Translations under genes and position numbers: made by a program
Notes under the pieces: generated by a model
What the model was told of the DNA's origin: nothing
The model's database searches: none
What the model saw: the letters and a program-made list of their open reading frames with translations, nothing else
Part shown: in pieces, positions 52,975-62,200 of the stretch
Layout of the letters: every line of letters begins with the position of its first letter
Numbering within the stretch: the first letter of the stretch is position 1
Assembly (NCBI RefSeq): GCF_010501055.1
Contig: NZ_QVMO01000003.1
Location: 47,926 to 111,925, forward strand
Length of the DNA stretch: 64,000 nucleotides
Reading direction: 5' to 3'
From: Dysgonomonas sp. 521
GTDB lineage: Bacteria > Bacteroidota > Bacteroidia > Bacteroidales > Dysgonomonadaceae

Positions 52975-54768
52975 TTATTCGATAGCAGACCAGAACGGAT
53001 AGTAACCTACCGCACGCATATCCAAGCTAGCTAACTCTACAGTGAGGAACATACCGATTTCGGAAGTTGTAATCCCCTGATAGTAGAATGTATAATCTTC
53101 CAGTTCTTCGCCTTCGGCGGTAGTAACCTTAGCCGTCATATCCAGACGGTCGCCGCTACGTGTCAGTATTATCTTACAGGTTGCACCTTTCATCTGTCCC
53201 ACATAGGTATCCCAGTTATAGCTTGCAGAGATATTGTCTCCTGTATAGCTGCCATCTCCCCATCCGAAGGCATCGGCACGCAATACGAAATATTCGGCAT
53301 AGCCTACTTCGTCCCTGTTCTTACCATTGGTAAGGACTAATAACCAGTTGTTCCAGTTGGCGCCATTGTTATTGTTGTTGATGAAGGTGTATACAAACGG
53401 ATAAGTGGTGTAAGCATCCGATATTTTCGAGAAATCGGAGAAGGATGACCACCATCCGGCACTACAGTCTGCAGGACCCACCAGATAAGAACCGGGCGTA
53501 TATGATTCTCCGATAAACACAGCTTCCGGATCGATTTTCAGGTAAGAACCCTCGCAAGTAAGGAATGTACCGATAGATTCGGCCACATCGCCCTCATAGT
53601 AGTATGTGTATGTGTAAACTGTACCATTAGTTGCGGTTACTACAGCTTTCATATCTATACGGTTATCTGTACGTTTCACAGTTAAGTCAACATAAGCGCC
53701 TTGCATATCGGTAGTAAAGCTGCCATCGTCGAAGTTGAAGTTGTGAGAGATATTGTCTCCGTTATAGTTGCCATCTCCCCATCCGAAAGCATCGGCACGC
53801 ATTACGAAGTATTCGGCATAGCCTGCTTCGTTCCTATCTTTACCATTGGTAGCTACCAATAGCCAGTTGTTCCAGTTGGCATTGCCATTGGTGTAGTTAT
53901 AGAAACCGTAATGTGTAGTATTGTTGCCTTTCATCCTTACCAGATCGGAGAAAGCAGACCACCAACCGGTAGAGAAATCTTCATTACCTACGATAATATA
54001 ATTCTTATTATCTACTTCGCCACCACCGTTATCGGGAACTCGTATCTGGGCATCGGTAATCTCATTACGATAAATGGTCAAGTCGTCGATCCACATCTCA
54101 CTTGTCTGTACATCCGAGCCATAGCCAATATACAAATAAGGCAGAGACGCCATAGATTGTACGATTTTTGAACAATCGAAGCCAGTCTCGTTCCTGTCTA
54201 TTTTTCTTTCCCCGTCTACATATACATAATATCCGCTATTCGTTACAGAAATCGCTACATAATGCCATTCGCCCGGTGTTATCATTCCGGTTTTTACAGA
54301 TGCAGGATCATTGTAGCTATAAGTTCCATCCACGCCTTTGTAATTCAACCAGCCGTTGGCCGTAAAGAACATCCGTTGCGAAATATCCTCGTTACCGAAA
54401 GAGAAAATAGCCCCTTGCAAATCTTGTGACCCATCTTCAGCAACAGCCTGTTTATACCAGAATGTGAGCGAAACAGCACTCTGTACTTCCACGCTATTCA
54501 GCGGGTTGGCAATTCTTACATAGCCCCCATTAAGATGAAGCACGGTATCGCGCTCATTGTCTTCGATGAGTTCCGGTTTATTACCATCCGGATAAAGTAG
54601 ATGTTCAAAGGTTTCGAATTCAAGTTCTTCGTCGAATGCATAAGTAGCCAGTTTTTCCAATGTCGGATATACCTGGTTACCGGCGGGCTCGTCCCACTCT
54701 CCCCATTCCTGACAAGAAGAAAAACAAATAACAGTGAATACAGTCAACAGTTTAAAAATGTTTTTCAT
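52975..54768 (-). CDS. Surface glycan-binding lipoprotein with LamG-like domain and duplicated module
   Basis: 597 residues from the ATG at 54768 (a longer frame begins at 54804). Signal MKNIFKLLTVFTVICFSSC ends in a lipobox Cys at residue 19. Residues 45-255 form a concanavalin/LamG-like domain (HLNGGYVRI, EWHYVAISVTNSGYYVYVDGERKID, MWIDDLTIYRNEIT). Two copies of an unrecognised module of about 165 residues follow, each with GWW(S)xFSD, NWNNWLLV, TNGKxRxExGYAEYFV and RADAFGWGDG. The gene sits where a SusE/F-like or other binding protein is expected, so arabinan binding at the cell surface is inferred. It lies 68 bases downstream of GH43. Confidence 0.88.
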   Translation of the reverse strand: MKNIFKLLTVFTVICFSSCQEWGEWDEPAGNQVYPTLEKLATYAFDEELEFETFEHLLYPDGNKPELIEDNERDTVLHLNGGYVRIANPLNSVEVQSAVSLTFWYKQAVAEDGSQDLQGAIFSFGNEDISQRMFFTANGWLNYKGVDGTYSYNDPASVKTGMITPGEWHYVAISVTNSGYYVYVDGERKIDRNETGFDCSKIVQSMASLPYLYIGYGSDVQTSEMWIDDLTIYRNEITDAQIRVPDNGGGEVDNKNYIIVGNEDFSTGWWSAFSDLVRMKGNNTTHYGFYNYTNGNANWNNWLLVATNGKDRNEAGYAEYFVMRADAFGWGDGNYNGDNISHNFNFDDGSFTTDMQGAYVDLTVKRTDNRIDMKAVVTATNGTVYTYTYYYEGDVAESIGTFLTCEGSYLKIDPEAVFIGESYTPGSYLVGPADCSAGWWSSFSDFSKISDAYTTYPFVYTFINNNNNGANWNNWLLVLTNGKNRDEVGYAEYFVLRADAFGWGDGSYTGDNISASYNWDTYVGQMKGATCKIILTRSGDRLDMTAKVTTAEGEELEDYTFYYQGITTSEIGMFLTVELASLDMRAVGYYPFWSAIE

Positions 54769-54836
54769 TGTTAATATCCATTTAGTTAAACAATAATTTT
54801 TCAAAAAATATATATTAGAAAAAGGTATAAATCCCT

Positions 54837-56318
54837 TTATTTTACTTTTTTACCCCACAACGAATAACCCTTCGGTGTAAGCCCCGAAAAGAGTATAGTT
54901 TGTGTTTGATTTTCCCAGTCCTGTCCCATAAAGAGATGTACATTGGTAACCGTATCAGCTATGGTAATCATAAGCGTATTGTCCTGATATGCCCAGTTTC
55001 CGGTGAGTTCTCCCGTCAGCGTGAAATCTTTGTTCAAGGTCACTACTTTCGACATATTCACTTCCTTGTCTTTCAACTTGTTTTCGCCCCATAGTATCTG
55101 GCCGGCTTCCAGATTACGCTCCGGCTCATCTCCATGTATTTCTATTAGTTCCCAGTCGCCAAGCAGATAACCTTCCGACATGTCCTTTCGAGGTGTATCC
55201 GCATATCTTTCGGGCGAAACTACAGGCCATCCGTCTGCTGTCCAGTACATATCCCTCACATGCAAGTCCATCATGTGGTTATCCGGTTGCAGGCGTGCCT
55301 GATGTGCCATGTAGAAGCTTCCTTTGGCATCCTTGAATACGCAGCAATGTGCTGTACCAGCCCATCCCTGATGCCCCTTGAACTGGTAAGGATAGGTCAG
55401 AATAGGGTAATTGTCGGCCTCTTCACGCATATCATTTCCAAAGAAATCAACGAACGGGCCTTCCGGTTTGTCCGATCTGCCTACACGCACATTGTAAGTT
55501 GTCATCAACGGGTCATAAGAAACGAACAGGAAATATTTTTTCAGATCCTGATTATAGATAATTTCGGGTGCTTCTATATTGTTCTTCTTCCCATTGAAGC
55601 GGCGTGCGGTCAAATGTCCCTGATCTCCTTCCTTCAATGCCAGTCCTGTTTCGGGATTCAACTGAACACAATGTAAGCCTCCGAAGTAAGACCCGTAATG
55701 CATCCATTGTTCGCCATTATCGGGATTGGTAACGATACTCGGATCGATCGCGTTCATCACGTCCCCGGTCTTTGTTTTCACAACACAGCCTTTAAGTTCC
55801 CAAGGCCCTTCAGGGGAATGCGATTCTGCCAGTCCGATATACGATGTTTGTTTTGCGAAAGCCGACACGCTGTAGTACAGGCGATATTTGCCCTTATACT
55901 CCTGTATATACGGCGCCCAGATGTTAGTGGCTCCTACCCCGCCGCTCTGTTGCAATACCCAGGCTTTGGCTTCCTGTGGAATTTCTTTGAATGCCCATCC
56001 GGCAAATTCCCAATGCACTAAATCTTTCGATTTGCGCATCTGGATATATCCGAACGGTAAGCTGTCATTTTTGATTGCCGCGCTATCTTCCCTGAATATA
56101 GCATCGGTAGAGTACATATAGTATGTATCGCCTATCAGCAAACATGATGGGTCGTGTACATTGTATGTCCCCCATTGCTTGTAGTCTTTCATCCCGGATA
56201 TAGCTTTATAGTCGTCAACCCAGGGGTTTTTGTGCTGTACCGGTTCGAAAGGTTGCTGTGAACAAGAGACAAAGAGTGCACAGCACCCCATAAATAAGGT
56301 GTTTAATAATGTTTTCAT
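54837..56318 (-). CDS. GH43 lipoprotein, arabinan hydrolase
   Basis: 493 residues from the ATG at 56318 (four codons of extra frame precede it). Signal MKTLLNTLFMGCCALFVSC, lipobox Cys at residue 19. GH43 propeller with catalytic Asp56 (NVHDPSCL), Asp192 (NAIDPSIV) and Glu249 (NIEAPEIIYN). A C-terminal domain (LLGDWELIEIHGDEPERNL to LWGKKVK) is shared with the GH43 at 40985, so the two are paralogues; this one lacks the fibronectin-like domain. Probable endo-1,5-alpha-arabinanase at the cell surface. It lies between the GH51 gene (22 bases in the non-coding spacer) and the binding-protein gene. Confidence 0.93.
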   Translation of the reverse strand: MKTLLNTLFMGCCALFVSCSQQPFEPVQHKNPWVDDYKAISGMKDYKQWGTYNVHDPSCLLIGDTYYMYSTDAIFREDSAAIKNDSLPFGYIQMRKSKDLVHWEFAGWAFKEIPQEAKAWVLQQSGGVGATNIWAPYIQEYKGKYRLYYSVSAFAKQTSYIGLAESHSPEGPWELKGCVVKTKTGDVMNAIDPSIVTNPDNGEQWMHYGSYFGGLHCVQLNPETGLALKEGDQGHLTARRFNGKKNNIEAPEIIYNQDLKKYFLFVSYDPLMTTYNVRVGRSDKPEGPFVDFFGNDMREEADNYPILTYPYQFKGHQGWAGTAHCCVFKDAKGSFYMAHQARLQPDNHMMDLHVRDMYWTADGWPVVSPERYADTPRKDMSEGYLLGDWELIEIHGDEPERNLEAGQILWGENKLKDKEVNMSKVVTLNKDFTLTGELTGNWAYQDNTLMITIADTVTNVHLFMGQDWENQTQTILFSGLTPKGYSLWGKKVK

Positions 56319-56352
56319 AATATACCGCAAGTGTGTGTAGTAAACGCTTTCC

Positions 56353-57897
56353 TTAATTAAGTTCTAATGTTACCAAAGACTTGGCCGGAATCTTCACGGT
56401 CACTGTTCCGTTTTTGAAGCTTGCATCCTTAAAATCTTTTAATATTACCTCATTAGGATTATCAAATGTATTGTGAGAATCGGTCTGAGACGCAGTGATT
56501 ATGTTTCCTGAAATAAGTTTTCCGTTTTTCAAGTCTTTAAGGTTACATGTTATTTCCACAGACTGGTTAGGGTCTATATTCACAAAAGATATATGTATCT
56601 TCCCGCTTGCATCTTTTGACGCGGAAGCCGATACGGATTTTATTTCTTTACCCAGACGGCTATATACCGGGCTTGCTACGTCCACCGGCAGCATAGTCGC
56701 ATCCTGATGTACTTTGTACATATCGAACACATGGTATGTAGGGGTCAGTAACATTTTATCGCCTTCGGTAAGGAATAAAGCCTGCAACACGTTTACCAAC
56801 TGAGCGATATTCGCTATCTGTACCCTGTCGCAATGCTTGTGGAATATATTCAATATCGTTCCGGCCAGCAAAGCATCCCTCAGTGTGTTTTGTTGGTAAA
56901 GGAAACCCGGATTTGTTCCCGGTTCTACGTTGTACCATGCGCCCCACTCATCTACTATCATAGCTATTTTCTTTTCAGGATCGTATTTGTCCATGATCGC
57001 GGCATGCTTTGTTACTATTTCGTCCATTCTCATACCATGTTCCAGCAGTGAGAAGTAGTCGTCTTCATTGAATCCCAGTGCATTCCCTTTATTTTCCCAT
57101 GCGTAAGTAAACGAATAGTTATGTACAGATACCCCCTTCATCATGTGATGAGGTATATTCTTCATCATTATTTCCATCCAGTGATAATCATCTACATTTG
57201 GCCCTCCGGCTATTTTATACAGACTGTTTTCACCATAGTTGCGGCAGTACGTAGCATAACGGCGATAGTTTTCGGCATAACCTTCGGCGGTCATATTCCC
57301 ACCGCAACCCCAGTTTTCGTTACCCACTCCCCACAGGGAAACCTTCCAGGGTGTTTCACGGCCGTTTTTCTTGCGCAGGTTCGACATCGGGCTTTCACCA
57401 TCGAATGTAATATACTCTACCCATTTAGACATTTCTTCTACTGTGCCGCTACCCATATTACCACAGATATAGGCTTCGGTTTCCAGAGCTTCGCACAGGT
57501 TAAGGAATTCGTGTGTACCAAAACTATTGTCTTCCACTACCCCACCCCAGTGTGTATTTACCATCTTCGGGCGTTCTGCTCTGGGGCCAATACCATCCAT
57601 CCAGTGATACTCATCGGCAAAACAGCCTCCCGGCCAACGCAGGTTCGGTATTTTTATATATTTTAACGCATCGATAATATCTTTTCTAACACCATTAACA
57701 TTTGGGATACTAGACTTTTCGCCAACCCATAGGCCATCGTAGATACAACGTCCCAGATGCTCGGAAAAATGACCGTAAATATGCTTGTTAATCCGGTATT
57801 TTCCCTGATCATTGTTTACAACGACTTCAGCCTTCTGCTGAGAAAAAGCCGTTATACATACAAATAGAGATAAATAAATCAATAAGTTTTTTTTCAT
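56353..57897 (-). CDS. GH51 alpha-L-arabinofuranosidase
   Basis: 514 residues with signal peptide [20 protein letters not shown], so periplasmic. (beta/alpha)8 barrel with [20 protein letters not shown] near residue 87, acid/base Glu194 in [11 protein letters not shown] and nucleophile Glu317 in [11 protein letters not shown]-terminal beta domain follows from about residue 385. It removes terminal alpha-L-arabinofuranosyl groups from arabinan or arabinoxylan side chains. Cytoplasmic forms exist in other bacteria; the signal peptide places this one in the periplasm. Second gene of the locus. Confidence 0.96.
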   Translation of the reverse strand: MKKNLLIYLSLFVCITAFSQQKAEVVVNNDQGKYRINKHIYGHFSEHLGRCIYDGLWVGEKSSIPNVNGVRKDIIDALKYIKIPNLRWPGGCFADEYHWMDGIGPRAERPKMVNTHWGGVVEDNSFGTHEFLNLCEALETEAYICGNMGSGTVEEMSKWVEYITFDGESPMSNLRKKNGRETPWKVSLWGVGNENWGCGGNMTAEGYAENYRRYATYCRNYGENSLYKIAGGPNVDDYHWMEIMMKNIPHHMMKGVSVHNYSFTYAWENKGNALGFNEDDYFSLLEHGMRMDEIVTKHAAIMDKYDPEKKIAMIVDEWGAWYNVEPGTNPGFLYQQNTLRDALLAGTILNIFHKHCDRVQIANIAQLVNVLQALFLTEGDKMLLTPTYHVFDMYKVHQDATMLPVDVASPVYSRLGKEIKSVSASASKDASGKIHISFVNIDPNQSVEITCNLKDLKNGKLISGNIITASQTDSHNTFDNPNEVILKDFKDASFKNGTVTVKIPAKSLVTLELN

Positions 57898-57920
57898 GAT
57901 ATTTTAAGTTATAAGTTAAG

Positions 57921-58042
57921 CCTCCTAAATCCCCCAAAGGGGGACTTGGCAAAGCCGTATAAATGTTATGCTTATAAGAAACTGTTTAAATTTTTAATCA
58001 ATTACTCTCTTTGTAAGCTCCCCCTTCGGGGAATTTAGGGGA
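57921..58042. repeat. Composite inverted repeat overlapping the end of a GH43 gene, with a solo element end (copy G)
   Basis: Arms: CCTCCTAAATCCCCC followed by AAAGGGGGACTT at 57921-57947, and the inverted form AAGCTCCCCCTTCGGGG followed by AATTTAGGGGA at 58015-58042. Each arm is itself a C5/G5 hairpin. Between them lies AGAAACTGTTTAAATTTTTA at 57977-57996, identical in its first 18 bases to the end of element A, but without a partner nearby. The right arm and the element end together encode the last residues and stop codon of the GH43 gene. Confidence 0.65.
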
Positions 58043-59007
58043 CACACCCCTTCGGATGTCATCTGTATCCTTTTTATAGTATTATCCGCATTATAGTAGA
58101 GGCGGTCTATACAGACCGAACGGCGGAAACTGCCACCCTGTGTAGGAATAGCACCGTTGTGGTATATAAAATACCACTGCCCCTTAAATTCTATTATAGC
58201 CTGATGGTTTGTATTGGAGTTTCCGGCAATTTCATTCAATATGCCTTTATATTCCCAAGGCCCGTTGATATTGCGGCTCATGGAATAACCGATTTTTTCG
58301 GGGAAGAACTGGGCGTATGACAGATAGTACCAGCCATTATGCTTATGTATCCACGGAGCCTCTGTAAAGTTCGGCAAATCTACCGTCATAACAGGGCCAT
58401 CCAGTTCGGTCATATTTTCTTTCAGCTTGGCGTAATAGCATTGCGTATTGCCCCAAAACAGGTATGCCTGCCCGTCATCGTCTATCCAAACAGTAGGGTC
58501 GATATCGTCCCAGCCGATTTTTGTATATTCGGTAGTCATATCATTTGTAATTAAAGCTGACCCTCTGGCGTCTTTAAAAGGTCCGAGCGGATTATCTGCG
58601 ACAGCTACACCTATAGCCTTACCTTGAATTGTACCATGTTCAACCGTCACATACCAATAAAACCTGCCATTGCGTTCGATAACCTGAGAAGCCCACGCTT
58701 CTCCTTTAGCCCACTTGAATTCGTCCGGACGAAGAGGCACTGAATGTTCTGTCCAATTAACCAAATCTTCGGAAGAGAACACCAGCCATTCGTTCAATAC
58801 ATAATGATTGTGTGGTGGAGGACACTCATCGTGCCCTGCATACAGATACACCTTATCATTATAAACCAATGCAGCAGGGTCAGCTGTATATTTATGTTTT
58901 ATTATAGGATTGCCTTGTGCATAGAATACGGTATCTTGTATTGCACTATATAATAGTGAAGGAATGATTACGGATATGGATAAAAAAATAGATTTATAGA
59001 TTTTCAT
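57994..59007 (-). CDS. GH43 family glycoside hydrolase, periplasmic, with repeat-derived C-terminus
   Basis: 337 residues. Signal peptide MKIYKSIFLSISVIIPSLLYS without a lipobox, so probably periplasmic. GH43 residues: catalytic Asp43 (TADPAALV), Asp170 (DDIDPTVW) and Glu216 (NFTEAPWIH). AGHDECPPPHNHYVLNEWLVFSS resembles the GH43_29-type and arabinofuranosidase/xylosidase group. The last 14 or so residues (NSPKGELTKRVID) and the stop are encoded by an intergenic-type repeat and a mobile-element end, so the native C-terminus has probably been replaced. First gene of the locus, divergent from the regulator. Probable exo-arabinofuranosidase. Confidence 0.9.
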   Translation of the reverse strand: MKIYKSIFLSISVIIPSLLYSAIQDTVFYAQGNPIIKHKYTADPAALVYNDKVYLYAGHDECPPPHNHYVLNEWLVFSSEDLVNWTEHSVPLRPDEFKWAKGEAWASQVIERNGRFYWYVTVEHGTIQGKAIGVAVADNPLGPFKDARGSALITNDMTTEYTKIGWDDIDPTVWIDDDGQAYLFWGNTQCYYAKLKENMTELDGPVMTVDLPNFTEAPWIHKHNGWYYLSYAQFFPEKIGYSMSRNINGPWEYKGILNEIAGNSNTNHQAIIEFKGQWYFIYHNGAIPTQGGSFRRSVCIDRLYYNADNTIKRIQMTSEGVCPLNSPKGELTKRVID

Positions 59008-59039
59008 GGTTAAATAGTTTTGTGTATATTCAATGTCTA

Positions 59040-59047
59040 CAAACTTA
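59040..59047 (-). promoter_or_regulatory. Possible -7 element of the arabinan locus
   Basis: TAAGTTTG on the minus strand matches TAnnTTTG exactly, 33 bases before the first GH43 ATG. A second match, TATATTTG at 59110-59103, lies 96 bases before it. No -33 was identified, which would fit an activator-dependent promoter. Confidence 0.4.
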
Positions 59048-59130
59048 CATATAGGTTCATTTGGTTATTTTGTTCTACCGGTTCAGTTCTTGATTCCTAC
59101 GGCAAATATATAAATGTATAAAGAATACAC

Positions 59131-59189
59131 AGGTGGACATTTGACCATTTAAGGTGGACAAATGTATTTTAAGTGTAAAAAATACATTT
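59131..59189. promoter_or_regulatory. Candidate operator region between GH43 and the hybrid two-component gene
   Basis: Direct repeats AGGTGGACA at 59131-59139 and 59152-59160 are spaced exactly 21 bases, two helical turns, as expected for tandem half-sites of AraC-type DNA-binding domains. Overlapping them are the inverted pair ACATTTG/CAAATGT (59138-59144, 59158-59164) and a perfect 11-bp pair AAATGTATTTT/AAAATACATTT (59160-59170, 59179-59189), whose centre contains AAGTGTAA, similar to the ara operator half-sites. Function is inferred. Confidence 0.5.
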
Positions 59190-59234
59190 TTAACAAAATA
59201 TTTATATCTTTATCCCCACTATAAGTCTGAAACC

Positions 59235-62200
59235 ATGAGAAGCATCATCTATACAATTATTTTCATTCTCTCATTGCTCCTTTTTCCGGGCCAACGGATC
59301 AAGTCACAGAATAATATTGCCTCCAGATATATCTTCAGTGTTATATCAATCAATGAAGGGCTGCCGCTGAATTTTGTAGACGATATTTATAAGGACAATC
59401 ACGGCTTTATATGGATATCTACACAGGGAGGAGGATTGAGCCGCTACGATGGGTATGAATTTGTATCCTTCAATGTGAACAGTTTCCCATTTTCCCTTAA
59501 AAGCAACTTTATAAGGCAAACATGCGAGGACAATTTCGACAGGTTGTGGGTCGTATCCAATAACGGAATCAATATTATCGACCTGCCTACAATGAGTGAA
59601 AGCAAGATATCTAAGCAAAATGATATATTAGCAAAGGTACTGGATACAGCACCAAACAGAATATATAAGGATCTGAAAGGCTCGATATGGCTATTGACCA
59701 CAGGTAAGATATACAAAATAAGCTTTGATGGCAAAGGCGACATACAGCGCATATCCACAACGCCGGACTCTCCCGGCTTTTCATTTACTACGATCAACGC
59801 AGTAGATGGGGAAACATGGGTAAGCAACGGTGGTTCTATCTTTCATATCACAGATAACCAAACGGATAACCTAAGACTGCAACCGATACAGGAAATACCA
59901 TCTTTAGGTATAAATACATTCATTTCTACTATATTAAAAGACCGGGATAATATATGGATAGGCGCTGACAACGGCTTATACAAATACAACACAAAGAACC
60001 AAAATATAAAGCTCTATACTCATAACCCGAAAGATGAGACATCGATATCACAAAACATGGTGACGGAACTATGCATGACAAATGATGGCATACTGGTGGC
60101 AGGCACCCTCATGGGGTTAAACTTTTATGATCCGTCGTCCGATAGCTTTGAGCATATATCGCACTGTACAGATGAAAGCACACTGAATAACGATTTTGTA
60201 AATTCTATGCTGCCGGATGGCAACAACCTGTGGATAGGCACCGAAGCAGGCGGAATCAACAAAATGACAATCCGGAAACTGGCCATACAGAACTATACAA
60301 ACGACCCGAATAACAGTAACAGTATATCGCCCAATCCGGTCAATGCCATATATGAAGATTGGAAAGGAGATCTCTGGGTAGGTACGGTCGAAGGTGGGCT
60401 CAACCTGAAACGAAAAGGCGAAAACCGTTTTATACATTATACTTCCGGTAACGGATTCCTCAGCCATAATTCTGTAAGCGCCCTCGAACAGGACAAAGAC
60501 GGTCATCTGTGGGTAGGCACATGGGGAGGCGGTATCACTGTATTGGATATAAACAAACTACCGAATATACACAATAAATATACCGATGTGGAATTCAGCT
60601 ATATCGGATTCCTGAGGTATGACTCCATCAACCACGGGATGTGGATCGGCACCAACCGGCAGATTTTCTTTTACGACATTCAAACAAACTCTATAAGAAA
60701 CCCATTGCCTGAAAATATAGCCCGGAACATATTGGGTACATTAGGCTCTATGACAGACAATGACGATAAACTATGGATAGGGACATCCGAAGGCTTAATT
60801 GTTGTCGATCTCAAATCCTATAATCACTCCGGCGCACAATATAAGGCAGAATACTTAAAGCTGGACAACCAGAATATAACGCCGCTTTTCACGAAGAATA
60901 TTACCTGCCTGTATCAGGCTAAAGACGGCTCAATATGGATGGGCAGTAATGGCTACGGAATGTGCAGGCTAATTAAATATCAGGATAAATATACAGCGCA
61001 ATCATATACTACAGCGCAAGGACTGGCTAATAATACGGTTTTTGGACTTCTGGAAGATGAGCAAGGCCTGATATGGGCGAGTACAGGCAAGGGAATATCG
61101 AGTTATAATCCACAAACGGAAAGGTTTGTAAATTACACCAAAAACGATGGATTGCTCAACGACCAGTTTTACTGGAACGCCAGCTACAAGTCGCCCCGCA
61201 ACGGAGATTTGTATTTCGGCAGCCTTGCGGGGCTTACCCTGATAAAAAGCAACCCGCAGGATAAAGAGCAAGAGCAGAAGAAGGTTACATTTACCAAATT
61301 GCAGATCCTGAATGAAACCGTATGGTTCAACGGAAAAGATTATATCAACAAAGATATTGCCTATACAAACCGTATTGATCTACACGAAAGGGACAAATCA
61401 TTTTCAATCGAATTCTCCGCTTTGGATTATGACAATCCCACTACCGTAGCCTACTCGTACCGCTTGGTCGGCTTTGACGAGAAATGGATAGATGTGGAAG
61501 CCAACCGGAGATTTATCAGCTATACGAATCTGCAGCCCGGCACATACACATTGCAGGTAAGATGCATGTCGAAAGCCTATGACTGGTCGAATGACATAGC
61601 GGAACTGGAGATAGTCGTTCATCCTTTTTTCTATAAGACCAGCTGGTTTATAGGTATCTGCATATTATTAATAGTTATCCTCGCCGTACAGTTTTACAGA
61701 TGGAGAATCACTTCTCTGAAAAAACAACGCGAAACGCTGCATAAAAAAGTCGAAGAGCGAACAAAAGAACTGGAGAACCAAAAGAAATTGCTCGAAGAAC
61801 AAGCAATGGAACTCAAGCTGCAAAACAATATCTTATTCACCCAAAACGAAAAGATAACATCGCAGCGTAAGCAATTGATGGACATGTCGAAAAAGGTACA
61901 GGAGGCAATGGCCGACAGGATGTCTTTTTTCACAAATATTACCCATGAATTCCGTACTCCTATTACCCTTATTATAGGTCCGATAGACCGCGCCTTAAAG
62001 TTGAGCACAAACCCTAAAGTAATAGAACAATTACAATACGTAGCGCGAAACTCTAAGCACTTGCTGTCGCTGGTCAACCAGCTGATGGACTTCAGAAAGG
62101 TGGAATCGGACAGGATGAAGATAAGCCTTGCCACCGGAAACATACTAAACCTGATAAAAGAAATACTCACTCCGTTCGAGTCCCACGCCAACGAGCGAAA

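Noticed and set aside
59154..59234. N-terminal extension of the hybrid two-component protein from a GTG codon
   Set aside because: The stretch overlaps operator-like repeats, and the ATG at 59235 gives a normal signal peptide.
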